Shown: positions 35,686 through 43,217 of the stretch, piece after piece | Numbering within the stretch: position 1 is the stretch's first letter | Layout of the letters: each line of letters starts with the position of its first letter | IMG/VR virus record: IMGVR_UViG_3300027857_000033 | Span: 1-43,217 of that record | From: a virus | Direction: 5' to 3' (one strand) | Length of the DNA stretch: 43,217 nt | Program-made: the position numbers and the translations under genes | Notes under the pieces: model-generated | The model's input: only the letters and a program-made list of their open reading frames with translations | Databases searched by the model: none | What the model was told of the DNA's origin: nothing

Positions 35686-37140
35686 ATGTCCGGCGGGCAG
35701 CGCCTGTCTAACGACCCGGTTACCTGGGCTAAGGAACGCGGAGGCGTTCACTTGTGGTCCCGGCAGCGCGAGATTGCCGAGACGCTAACCGAGCATAAGC
35801 GGGTGGCAGTCCAGTCGGCCCACGGGGTCGGCAAGAGCTTCCTGGCCGCCACCCTGGCGGCCTGGTGGGTGGATGTCCACCCTGCGGATGAGACCATGGT
35901 CGTCACCACGGCCCCGTCCCTGGATCAGGTTCACGCGATCCTATGGGAGGAAATCCGTGGTCTCCACGATCGAGCTAGTTTGTCTGGAGTGGTCCAGCGG
36001 ACTGATCGCTGGCTGGTTGGCGGCCGTCTTGTGGGCATGGGACGTAAGCCCCCGGACTACTCGGAGTCGGCATTCCAGGGAATCCACCGGAGATTCGTCC
36101 TCGTCATCCTTGACGAGGCCTGCGGAATCCCGGCATGGCTCTGGACCGCGGTAGAAACCATCACCACCGGGGACGACTGCCGGATCATGGCAATCGGGAA
36201 CCCTGATGACCCGAACAGCCATTTCCGTTTCCTGTGCCAGGGCCGCCCCGGCTGGGAGTCAATCAAGATCTCCTGTTTCGACTCGCCCAACTTCACGGGC
36301 GAGGAAATCCCGGAGTCCCTTAAAGGCCTGCTGACATCTAAGCAGTGGGCGGAAGACCGGGCGGCAGAGTGGGGCGTTGATAACCCGCTCTACATTGCCA
36401 AGGTTCTAGGCGAGTTCCCGAGTGACCACCCGTGGGCGGTCGTCCGGATGACTGACGTTTCAGCCTGCCGGATCGGCACGCCGAGAGCACCCGGCGAGAC
36501 GGTCCCCGTCGAGCTGGGCGTTGACGTGGGCGGCGGACTGGACGAGACGGTGGTCAGGGAACGCCGCGGCATGGTTGCCGGGCGTGAGTGGAAAGAGCTG
36601 TCCGACCAGCCGGAGACGATTTCCCGGCTGATCCTGAGGGCCCTTAAGGAATCCGGGGCTACGGCAGTGAAGATCGACTCAATCGGGGTCGGTGCCGGTG
36701 TCGTGGGCGAGATGAAGAACCTTAAGGCCGCGGGCGTCCATAACGCCAAGGTCTACGGCGTCAACGTCGCGGAAAAGGCCCATGACCCGACGAAATACTT
36801 TAACCTGCGGTCCCAGCTCTGGTGGGAATGCGGGCGCCTTGCGGCGCAGGACCGGGCAATTGACTTGTCCCGGATGGATAACGCCGACAGCACCGTGGCC
36901 CAGTTGCTCGAGACCCACTATGAACACGACTTGAAGGGGCGCGTGAAGGTCGAACCGAAGGATGAGATCCGTAAGCGGATCGGCCGGAGCCCCGACAATG
37001 CGGACGCCCTCCTTTTGTCTTACTACCACCCGCGCTCGAGCGCTACCGACTGGTTTGAGGCAGTAATGGGCGGTAGCCCCATCGAGATCATCGACCTTAA
37101 CGGCGTACCGACTGGCCGGATTTCGGAGTTGGCCGCTTAA
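35686..37140 (+). CDS. terL: Terminase large subunit
   Basis: 484 aa; ATG at 35686 lacks a good RBS. ATPase: Walker A SAHGVGKS (44-51), Walker B VLVILDEACG (138-147, D143/E144), and coupling motif IMAIGNPDDP. RNase H-like nuclease: GVDVGGGLDETVV (first Asp), VKIDSIGVGAGVV (second) and SPDNADALLLSYY (third). It packages DNA into the procapsid and cuts it. It overlaps the portal gene by one base. Confidence 0.93.
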   Translation: MSGGQRLSNDPVTWAKERGGVHLWSRQREIAETLTEHKRVAVQSAHGVGKSFLAATLAAWWVDVHPADETMVVTTAPSLDQVHAILWEEIRGLHDRASLSGVVQRTDRWLVGGRLVGMGRKPPDYSESAFQGIHRRFVLVILDEACGIPAWLWTAVETITTGDDCRIMAIGNPDDPNSHFRFLCQGRPGWESIKISCFDSPNFTGEEIPESLKGLLTSKQWAEDRAAEWGVDNPLYIAKVLGEFPSDHPWAVVRMTDVSACRIGTPRAPGETVPVELGVDVGGGLDETVVRERRGMVAGREWKELSDQPETISRLILRALKESGATAVKIDSIGVGAGVVGEMKNLKAAGVHNAKVYGVNVAEKAHDPTKYFNLRSQLWWECGRLAAQDRAIDLSRMDNADSTVAQLLETHYEHDLKGRVKVEPKDEIRKRIGRSPDNADALLLSYYHPRSSATDWFEAVMGGSPIEIIDLNGVPTGRISELAA

Positions 37141-39017
37141 TGCCGTTCAGGTCTCCTTTCGTCCGCAAGGCCCGCGGCCAGGCGCCCGCTAACGCCTCCG
37201 ATGCGTCTGATGTCATCCAGCTTCTCACCCAGGTCCGGGACGAGGCTCACCGCCGGAACACTTACCTGGCCAACCTCCCGCTTGACCCGGAGTGGCAGAC
37301 AGCCGAGTTCGGTCCTGGCTGGCCGATTCCGCCAGAGCCGCTGGACAGGCCTAACGAGCAGGGTTTCGTCACCCCGCGCATCCACCAGTACCCGGTCCAG
37401 TGGAACATCCCCGGCCGTCATGACCGGGTACACGTGCCGTGGGAAACCCTTAAGAAGGCTGCCGACCAGCCTCTTTTCCGGGCCTGCATCGAGATCCGCA
37501 AGCAGCGGATCTCCACTCTTGACTGGTGTTTCCGGATCTCCCCCGCTTACGCCGCGCGGATGGCGCGGCAGGCTAACAAGAGCCAGTACGAGATCGAAGA
37601 CCAGCTAAGGACCCAGTTCCAGGACGAGATCGACCGGCTAACCGCCTGGTGGTCTATCCCTGACCGCAAGAACGGGATGGAATTCTCCGACTGGATGAGC
37701 CAGGTCCAGGAAGAACAGCTCGTCTGGGATGCCCTGGCCGTCTACCCGCAGCAGACTTTCGGCGGGGAAACCCTTAACTTCACGGTCATCGACGGGTCGA
37801 CCATCAAGCCCCTGCTGGACGAGCAGGGCGGCAGGCCCATGCCGCCGCTCCCCGCTTACCAGCAGCTCCTGTACGGCTTCCCCCGCGGTGATTTCACCGC
37901 GGACACCGAGGATGTTGACGGCAAGCTGGTCATCCCGGGCGCGTTCAGCTCGAGCCAGCTCGTCTACCGCCGCCGGGTGATCCGCACCTGGACGCCTTAC
38001 GGGTTCAGCCCGACAGAGCAGGCCCTGCTGGACGGGATGCTCTGGGATAAGCGCTTCCGGTGGATGCTGGCCGAGTACACCGAGGGCGCACAGCCGGTCC
38101 AGTGGCTCGTTAACAAGGGCGAGGTCGACTGGGACCCGCGTCAGCTTCTCCAGTACGAGAAGCTGCTTAACGACCGCCTGTCCGGTAAGACCAGCGAGAG
38201 GTTCCGGAACCCCCTCCTGCCGGTCGGGGTTGAGCCGGTGAGAGACCAGCAGTCACCGGAGCGGTACAAGCCGGACTATGACCTGTTCCTGATCAAGCTC
38301 CAGGCAATGCACTTCGGCGTCACCATGCCGGAGCTGGGATTCTCCGAGCCCGGGGGGCTCGGGTCTGCCGGGTATCACGAAGGCCAGGAAGACATCCAGT
38401 TCCGCAAGGACCTGACAACCGTCCGCTGGCTTAACTCGTTTGTCTGCGGCCTTAGCCGCAAGCATCTCGCCATGCCGGACGCCCTCGAGTTCACTTTCCT
38501 GGGCCTGGACGAGGAAGACGAGGCCGCGGCCGACGCGGTAGACGGCGCCAAGCTCGCCCGCGGTCAGATAACCCTTAACGAGCTGCGGGCCAAGGCTGGC
38601 GACCCAACCCTGAATTTCCCCGAAGCCGACATGCCGATGATGCAGACCCAGCGTGGCATCGTCTTCCTGGACGGTGCCGCTTCCGCGGCGCCGCCTGGCG
38701 TGCTGATCGAGCCGGCCGAGCTTAAAAGCCCGGACCCCGGCCAGGGGGACGGTTCGGCGAGCAGCGATGACCCGGCACCTAAGGCTAAAGTCCAGGGTTC
38801 TCCTGCCGCACCCAGGCCTGTTAAGACGGATTCCCCTTCGGCCGCGGAAGCGGCTAAGGAACTGGCCCAGTTCGCTAAGTGGCTGGCCAAGGACCCGGAA
38901 GACCGCAAGAGTTTCGAGTTCTTGCATCTGGATTCTGACACGGCCTTGAGTCTTGTCAAGGCTGGTGGTTCTGCCCCAAAAGGCAGTTCCCCGGCTGGGT
39001 CCGGGCTGACGCCCTAG
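37140..39017 (+). CDS. Portal protein
   Basis: 625 aa; ATG overlaps the terminase stop. Fragment ACIEIRKQRISTLDWCFRIS and IRTWTPYGFSPTEQALLDGM, FGVTMPELGFSEPGGLGSAG are typical of HK97/SPP1-like actinophage portals, which form the dodecameric DNA channel. The C-terminal ~100 residues are a Pro/Ala/Ser-rich linker ending GSAPKGSSPAGSGLTP. At codons 613-614 (CCA AAA) lies a -1 slippery heptamer leading into the MuF frame, so a longer portal-MuF form may also be made. Confidence 0.92.
   Translation: MPFRSPFVRKARGQAPANASDASDVIQLLTQVRDEAHRRNTYLANLPLDPEWQTAEFGPGWPIPPEPLDRPNEQGFVTPRIHQYPVQWNIPGRHDRVHVPWETLKKAADQPLFRACIEIRKQRISTLDWCFRISPAYAARMARQANKSQYEIEDQLRTQFQDEIDRLTAWWSIPDRKNGMEFSDWMSQVQEEQLVWDALAVYPQQTFGGETLNFTVIDGSTIKPLLDEQGGRPMPPLPAYQQLLYGFPRGDFTADTEDVDGKLVIPGAFSSSQLVYRRRVIRTWTPYGFSPTEQALLDGMLWDKRFRWMLAEYTEGAQPVQWLVNKGEVDWDPRQLLQYEKLLNDRLSGKTSERFRNPLLPVGVEPVRDQQSPERYKPDYDLFLIKLQAMHFGVTMPELGFSEPGGLGSAGYHEGQEDIQFRKDLTTVRWLNSFVCGLSRKHLAMPDALEFTFLGLDEEDEAAADAVDGAKLARGQITLNELRAKAGDPTLNFPEADMPMMQTQRGIVFLDGAASAAPPGVLIEPAELKSPDPGQGDGSASSDDPAPKAKVQGSPAAPRPVKTDSPSAAEAAKELAQFAKWLAKDPEDRKSFEFLHLDSDTALSLVKAGGSAPKGSSPAGSGLTP
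38975..38981 (+). promoter_or_regulatory. Candidate -1 frameshift site C CCA AAA
   Basis: The heptamer fits X XXY YYZ in the portal frame. Ten bases on, CCCGG and CCGGG can form a stem with a 6-base loop. The -1 frame is open from 38939 to 39673 (MuF stop), and has no ATG, GTG or TTG before 39080. A shifted product would be ~844 aa. Confidence 0.55.
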
Positions 39018-39079
39018 CTGCCCAGTACGAGGCCCAGTTCATAGCAGCCCTAGGCGGGGCTATCGCAATCGCCGCCCTG

Positions 39080-39673
39080 GTGGCGGCGTGGCTGGCGGTA
39101 AGGCCCGGTCCTACCCATCCTGCCGACGCGGAGATGTGGCTAGACGGCAGGGACGTTAGAAGCCGCCTGACGGCGGCTCTCAGGCCGGTCCTGATGAACC
39201 TCTGGCAGGAAGCCTGGAAGGACGGCGCCGAAAGCGCCGGGGAAGCGGCTGGAGATTTCCGTCACATCCCCGAACAGGTGGCTGCCGACCGGATAGCCCG
39301 GCTGGCCGCTAAGTGGCTTGACGAGGTTGTCCAGACCCGTCTGGGCCGTATCGCGGTGATCCTGGCCAAGGGCGGGACGCCTGTCAGCCTCGAAGCCGGG
39401 ATAAGGGCGCTGCTCACCAGCAGCGCAGACGGCCGGATGGTCGTGATAACCGAAGTTAACCGGGCCATGATGACCGCGGCCATGGAAGTTTACCGGGCCG
39501 CGGGGGTCCAGAAGGTCCGGTGGGTTACCCGGTCACACGACCCGTGCCCGATCTGCCTAGCAAACGAGGCAGCCGGGGCCCGTTACCTGGGCGAGCCTTT
39601 CCCGTCAGGGAAGACGGCACCGCCCGAGCATCCGAACTGCCAGTGCGCGCTGATACCAGCAGAGGACGACTGA
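39080..39673 (+). CDS. MuF/SPP1 gp7-like minor head protein
   Basis: A separate start would be GTG at 39080, which lacks an RBS; coding pattern (ALAAQYEAQFIAALGGAIAI) extends upstream to ~39006 without a start codon, supporting synthesis by -1 frameshift from the portal. The C-terminal CPICLANEAAGARYLGEPFP, PPEHPNCQCALIP is the PF04233 MuF signature. Upstream, helical residues (WLDEVVQTRLGRIAVIL) match the family. These proteins contact the portal and enter the head. Confidence 0.85.
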   Translation: MAAWLAVRPGPTHPADAEMWLDGRDVRSRLTAALRPVLMNLWQEAWKDGAESAGEAAGDFRHIPEQVAADRIARLAAKWLDEVVQTRLGRIAVILAKGGTPVSLEAGIRALLTSSADGRMVVITEVNRAMMTAAMEVYRAAGVQKVRWVTRSHDPCPICLANEAAGARYLGEPFPSGKTAPPEHPNCQCALIPAEDD

Positions 39674-39772
39674 GTGGGACTTAAGACCTGCCCTGATTGC
39701 GGCGGCAGCGGCCAGGCTGCGCCGGGCCGTCCGTGCCCGACATGCCGCGGAGTGGGGATAGTCGGCCGATGA
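39674..39772 (+). CDS. 32-aa DnaJ-like zinc-finger mini-protein
   Basis: GTG immediately after the MuF stop. TCPDCGGSGQAAPGRPCPTC then RGVG carries two CxxCxG(x)G motifs, one DnaJ-type zinc centre. Ends overlapping the next ATG by 4 bases. Common in actinophage head operons; may assist folding or assembly. Confidence 0.7.
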   Translation: MGLKTCPDCGGSGQAAPGRPCPTCRGVGIVGR

Positions 39773-40296
39773 GCAAGCTAACGCTGCCTGACGGCACCGT
39801 TTACGAGGTCGACGACCAGGCCCTTCGAGGGCCTGCCGCTAAGACCTGGGACGGGGAGACTGTTAAGGGCGTCGTCGTCAAATCTGACGACGAACGCCGG
39901 TACACCCTGATGGTTGCCTACCCGGCCGATAGCGCAGACGTGGGCGTGGCCCGGGACGGCTTCCAGGATTTTGCCTCTGCCGAAGCGGTGGAAAAGGCCT
40001 GCTGGTCCTACATGGAGAAAAGCCGGGAAATCGGCGCATTCCACCAGGACGGCACCGAAGGCACCGGAACCCTGGTCGAGAACTACATCTACCGCGGACC
40101 CGACTGGGTGATTAAGGCCGTGGATGACAGTGAGCAGGTCATCAAGGCCGGTGACTGGCTCTGGGGTGTCCGGTGGGGCGAAGACGGCTGGAACCTGATC
40201 AAAAGCGGCGAGGCCCGCGGGGCTTCCATGCAGGGCGGCGCTACGCGCCGCATACCCTCGCCCGCAGACGTAGCAAGGGTGAAGAACCGTGGCTGA
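39769..40296 (+). CDS. XkdF-like prohead protease / structural protein
   Basis: 175 aa; ATG at 39769 overlaps the previous stop. GFQDFASAEAVEKACWSYME, IGAFHQDGTEGTGTLVENYI, YRGPDWVIKAVDDSEQVIKA, DWLWGVRW and LIKSGEARGASMQG match the XkdF family, predicted serine proteases of the prohead. The catalytic His and Ser may be H93 (FHQDG) and a late Ser. It lies between portal/MuF and scaffold/capsid, as expected for a maturation protease. Confidence 0.8.
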   Translation: MSKLTLPDGTVYEVDDQALRGPAAKTWDGETVKGVVVKSDDERRYTLMVAYPADSADVGVARDGFQDFASAEAVEKACWSYMEKSREIGAFHQDGTEGTGTLVENYIYRGPDWVIKAVDDSEQVIKAGDWLWGVRWGEDGWNLIKSGEARGASMQGGATRRIPSPADVARVKNRG

Positions 40297-41008
40297 CCTT
40301 ACCGAGCTGGTGGACATCGACCCTGAGCGGGTCGACCTGGTGAGAAACCCGGCTAACGGATTCCCGATCCTCGTCATGAAGGCGGTTAACGCCTCCGGCC
40401 AGGTTAACGAGAAGCCGGACATTGCCGCGGCCGAGAAGATCCTTAGGCAGGTTTCTGCGCTGATGGTCGCTGAGGCCGACGAGCTGGCCGCGGGAAACCC
40501 TAGCGAGATCTGCGATATCGAGCTGCTGACCGAGGTTTACCGCCTGATGAGCTGCTTCAAGCGCGGCGAGGAATACAACGCCGAGAACCTGGCTGGCGAA
40601 GCTACCAAGGAAACCCCGGCCGCTACGCCGGTAACCGAGACACAGAAGGAGACCGGCGTGCCGGAAAACCAGAATGACGACAAGACTTCTGAGACCCCCG
40701 AGTCTCAGGAAAGCACGGAGGTCGTTAAGTCGGCCGCCGAGCTTGTGGACGAGGCGGTAGCCAAGGCCGTGGAACCCCTCCAAGAGGTCATTAAGGGCCT
40801 GGAGGGCGAGATGGCAGCGCTCAAGTCGACTCCGATTCCGGGCGGGCCCGCGATCACGAGCACCCAGGCGCCTAGCGGCGCCGCCAAGTCGGAGGCCGCC
40901 TCTCAGGCGGCCTATTTTGACCGGCTGGCTAAGTCCGTGACTGACCGGGACCTGATCCGTTACTACGAGGAAAAGGCTGCGGAAGCCCGCAAGGCCGCTA
41001 ACGGCTGA
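40289..41008 (+). CDS. Scaffold-like head protein
   Basis: 239 aa; GTG overlaps XkdF by 8 bases. N-terminal VDIDPERVDLVRNPANGFPI is common in actinophage head operons. The middle is acidic and disordered (Glu/Thr/Pro-rich), and the end is coiled-coil-like (LVDEAVAKAVEPLQEVIKGL, DRLAKSVTDRDLIRYYEEKA). Size, acidity and position before the capsid fit a scaffold. Confidence 0.65.
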   Translation: MADLTELVDIDPERVDLVRNPANGFPILVMKAVNASGQVNEKPDIAAAEKILRQVSALMVAEADELAAGNPSEICDIELLTEVYRLMSCFKRGEEYNAENLAGEATKETPAATPVTETQKETGVPENQNDDKTSETPESQESTEVVKSAAELVDEAVAKAVEPLQEVIKGLEGEMAALKSTPIPGGPAITSTQAPSGAAKSEAASQAAYFDRLAKSVTDRDLIRYYEEKAAEARKAANG

Positions 41009-41010
41009 GC

Positions 41011-41031
41011 GATATTCCGCACGTCATAACA
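41011..41031 (+). promoter_or_regulatory. Dispersed element before the major capsid gene
   Basis: GATATTCCGCACGTCATAAC, three bases after the stop of the scaffold-like gene and 16 bases before the capsid ATG, with GAGAGGG between. It may add transcription for the capsid. Confidence 0.65.
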
Positions 41032-41046
41032 GCTTGAGAGGGAAAC

Positions 41047-42837
41047 ATGCCATCTCTTGACGAGATGTTTGCCGATGCCCAGAGCGCCACTGAGCGCGGG
41101 GATCGGCTGGAGGGACTTAAGAAGTCCCTGGAAGGCGCGATCGACCGTCACGACAAGCGGATTGACGCTTTCATCCCCGCGGGCCGCCAGGCCGACCCGG
41201 ATGCCAAGGTCGGCATCATCAAGGGCGCCGGTCCCGGCGCACCGCGGCGTGCCACGTCGGACCAGCTAAGCCGGCTGGCCGACCGTTTCGCGTCGATCAC
41301 CAAGGGCCTGGACCCGACCCAGGCGGCTGAGGTCGAGTCTGACCTTGCGGCCATGCGGGCGCTTAAGGACGAGCTGTCCAAGGACATCAGCACGACCGTC
41401 CCCGGCAACCTGCACCCGTACGACCTGGAAGACCCGGCTAAGCGCCTGGTCCCCCGGTTCACGCCGCTGCGGAACGAGATCCCGCGTACCAAGGGCATCG
41501 GTACCGCCCGTGAGTACCGCCGGATTCTGGGCTACACCAACGCCGGTCTCGGCGGGGTTGTCGACCAGACCCCGTTCTTCAACTCGGAGACCGCGCTTAA
41601 CGGCGGGTCGACTGCGGGACTGCCGAGCTTCGGCGCGCTGTCCCTCATCCGGGGCCAGAAGATCGCGTACGCGATGGACGTTCACACCGTGCCGTACATG
41701 GAAATGTCCCTGTCCGACTCGGTGGGCTGGAAGGCCCAGTTCGCTAACCTCGGTTTCGAGAACTCGAGGGCGCTCAGCCAGATGGCCCTGCTGTGGGCTC
41801 ACCTGCTGGGCGAGGAAAAGGCGATCCTGTGGGGCCGCGGCGGCTCGCCGTACGCGGGCGCCGTGGCGGCTCCGGTTACCGGCACGCCGACTTCCGGCGG
41901 CACGGCGATCGGTTCCGGTTTCGGTACCACGGTGTTCATCAAGGTCACCTCGTACACGGGCATGGGCGAGTCCCTTCCCTACGCGGAGCAGACCTCAAGC
42001 ACCCTGACCGCGGGCCAGGCCCTCGTCATCCCGAACACCCCCGTCCCGGGCGCCCTGGCTTACGGCGTGTACGCGAGCACCACCACGAACACGGAGACCT
42101 TCCAGGGTTTCTTTGTCCCGCAGGCCGGCGGCACCAACGCCGGCAAGCTCGTGGTGAACAGCTACGTGACCGGCGGCCGGACTGTCCCGGTTGCGGACGG
42201 CTCGTATAACGCGAACGCCTACGACGGCATCATCACCACCCTGGTTTCCGGTGGTTCCGGCCCGTCCGGCGCGGCAGGTTATGTCGGGTCTTTCCCGGCC
42301 CTGTACGCGGGTGCCGCCAGCGGTGCCAGCATCTACGGCGGTCCCGGCTACGCCGGTACCAACGTGGGTGACAAGCCGTGGCAGGACATGTTCGCGTCCC
42401 TGTACGCGAGCGTCTATGCCGACCCGGAGGAAGTGTGGCTGTCGGCTGTTCAGCGGCGCCAGCTCGCGGACTGGATCAGGTCTGACACCACGGGTGCCAG
42501 CGCCTACCGGATCACCATGGGCCAGAACGAGTTCGACGGTTCTGTCACCGTGGGCGGCTACGTGGCGGGTATCGCCAACGAGTCGAGCCCGACTGACAAG
42601 ATCGTGAACCTTAGGGTTCACCCGTACATGCCGGGCGGCATCAGCTTCGCCCGGTCCCGTACGGTCCCGGTCCCGGACTCCGGCATTGGTGACACCAACA
42701 CCATGGTCGAGGTCCAGGGCTACATGTCGGTGGACTGGCCCGAGATCCAGTTCACGTACGACGCCAGCACCTACTGGTTCGGCACGCTGCTCCACTACGC
42801 CCCGGCGTGGTCGGGCATCCTGACCGGCCTCCAGTAA
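41047..42837 (+). CDS. Major capsid protein
   Basis: 596 aa; ATG after GAGAGGGAAAC. The N-terminal ~110 residues are helical and charged (delta-domain-like, LKKSLEGAIDRHDKRID). HK97-fold features follow: FTPLRNEIPRTKGIGTAREY (N-arm/E-loop), then a helical spine MALLWAHLLGEEKAILWG. There is a Gly/Thr-rich insertion (~275-420) in beta-sandwich style, and the A-domain end WPEIQFTYDASTYWFGTLLH. A large insertion domain is consistent with the length. A strong hairpin follows. Confidence 0.88.
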   Translation: MPSLDEMFADAQSATERGDRLEGLKKSLEGAIDRHDKRIDAFIPAGRQADPDAKVGIIKGAGPGAPRRATSDQLSRLADRFASITKGLDPTQAAEVESDLAAMRALKDELSKDISTTVPGNLHPYDLEDPAKRLVPRFTPLRNEIPRTKGIGTAREYRRILGYTNAGLGGVVDQTPFFNSETALNGGSTAGLPSFGALSLIRGQKIAYAMDVHTVPYMEMSLSDSVGWKAQFANLGFENSRALSQMALLWAHLLGEEKAILWGRGGSPYAGAVAAPVTGTPTSGGTAIGSGFGTTVFIKVTSYTGMGESLPYAEQTSSTLTAGQALVIPNTPVPGALAYGVYASTTTNTETFQGFFVPQAGGTNAGKLVVNSYVTGGRTVPVADGSYNANAYDGIITTLVSGGSGPSGAAGYVGSFPALYAGAASGASIYGGPGYAGTNVGDKPWQDMFASLYASVYADPEEVWLSAVQRRQLADWIRSDTTGASAYRITMGQNEFDGSVTVGGYVAGIANESSPTDKIVNLRVHPYMPGGISFARSRTVPVPDSGIGDTNTMVEVQGYMSVDWPEIQFTYDASTYWFGTLLHYAPAWSGILTGLQ

Positions 42838-42850
42838 CCCGTAGCAGGCA

Positions 42851-42878
42851 AGGGGCGGGGGCTTCGGCCCCCGCCCTG
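42851..42878 (+). terminator. Hairpin after the capsid gene
   Basis: 10-bp stem GGGCGGGGGC/GCCCCCGCCC with UUCG tetraloop; no T-run, so transcript stabilisation or partial termination is likely. Confidence 0.65.
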
Positions 42879-42901
42879 CTTACTAGGGCTCAGGAGGCCC
42901 C

Positions 42902-43217
42902 ATGACACAGAAGAACCTTGCGACCACGCCTAACGCGACGATGGTCAGCAATGAGGACGGCACCCCGGAATCCCTGGTGGTCACCCCGCTTGAGGGCCTG
43001 ATTATCAAGAACGGGTCGACTGGCGGGCTGGCGGTAAGCCTGCCTTGCAAGCCCAGCCAGAACGTCACGGTAAAGACCGTGGTTGTCGACGGCAGCTCCA
43101 AGCTGACTGTCTCCGCGGGCGCCAGCCTGACGTTTACCACGGGCAACTGGAACACCCCGCAGGGGGTTACCCTCCAGTCGACCGCGGGACAGGCGGGATG
43201 GTTCTCCGTCCTGGCTG
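42902..43217 (+). CDS. Head decoration/fibre-like protein (3' end outside window)
   Basis: ATG after AGGAGG. The 105 visible residues are beta-rich with Thr/Val alternation (ESLVVTPLEGLIIKNGSTGG, VTVKTVVVDGSSKLTVSAGA, WNTPQGVTLQSTAGQAGWFS). Such proteins following the capsid gene are often decoration or connector proteins. The frame runs out of the window. Confidence 0.7.
   Translation, partial: MTQKNLATTPNATMVSNEDGTPESLVVTPLEGLIIKNGSTGGLAVSLPCKPSQNVTVKTVVVDGSSKLTVSAGASLTFTTGNWNTPQGVTLQSTAGQAGWFSVLA

Noticed and set aside
41266-42795. Minus-strand frames of 178 and 266 codons opposite the capsid gene
   Set aside because: Arg/His/Gly/Val-rich antisense shadows of a GC-rich gene with no RBS.

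Overview
The window is most of the genome of a tailed bacteriophage of a high-GC actinomycete (Streptomyces or a relative is the best guess). Support: a full HK97-type head and tail module with a GH25 endolysin, a tyrosine integrase, frequent GTG starts with 1-4 base start/stop overlaps, and actinobacterial families (WhiB, DUF2637, DUF397, FDXHR zinc protein, DUF3631 ATPase). No rRNA, canonical tRNA or CRISPR array was seen. The first gene is cut at its 5' end and the last at its 3' end. The tail genes expected between the capsid (right edge) and the tail spike (left edge) lie outside the window, which fits a circularly permuted map.

Layout. 1-8.9 kb, plus strand: tail spike, minor tail proteins and the lysis cassette (two small membrane proteins, a papain-like protein, GH25 lysozyme). 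8.95-11.1 kb, minus strand: integrase, FDXHR zinc protein, an overlapping orphan, DUF2637 membrane protein and a 23-aa membrane peptide. 11.1-12.5 kb: divergent control region and a candidate DNA-binding regulator. 12.5-25.7 kb, plus strand: replication, recombination and nucleotide genes. These include an endonuclease VII-like protein, a Cas4/RecB-like nuclease split in two, an SSB-like protein, a RAMP-like protein, a RecA/DnaB-type ATPase, a pentapeptide protein, an Hjc-like resolvase, a primase split by an HNH-AP2 homing endonuclease, a SLOG protein, GIY-YIG-like proteins, a DnaQ-like exonuclease and a sigma-like protein. 25.8-32.6 kb, minus strand: accessory operon with WhiB, a tmRNA-like RNA, a DUF3631 ATPase, small proteins separated by hairpin/RBS cassettes, and a MoxR/CobS-type AAA ATPase with its partner. 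32.6-34.5 kb: largely non-coding control DNA with small membrane proteins, a GntR regulator and a terminator cluster. 34.5-43.2 kb, plus strand: small and large terminase, portal, MuF, XkdF-like protease, scaffold-like protein and major capsid.

Most notable observations. (1) An 81-nt minus-strand RNA gene at 26485-26565 has both ends of a tmRNA tRNA-like domain, including the G3-U alanine identity pair, T arm and the GGUUUCGAC segment. It has no tag reading frame or pseudoknots, and carries its own terminator and upstream promoter-like element. (2) At least fourteen copies of an asymmetric ~20-bp element sit in the short gaps between genes, mostly oriented with transcription, and look like a dispersed operator/stoperator or promoter family. 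(3) A C CCA AAA slippery heptamer lies near the end of the portal gene, and the -1 frame runs without a start codon straight into MuF. (4) Two replication genes are split by inserted genes, and a 21-aa relic of the ATPase N terminus persists 1.4 kb upstream of the intact gene.
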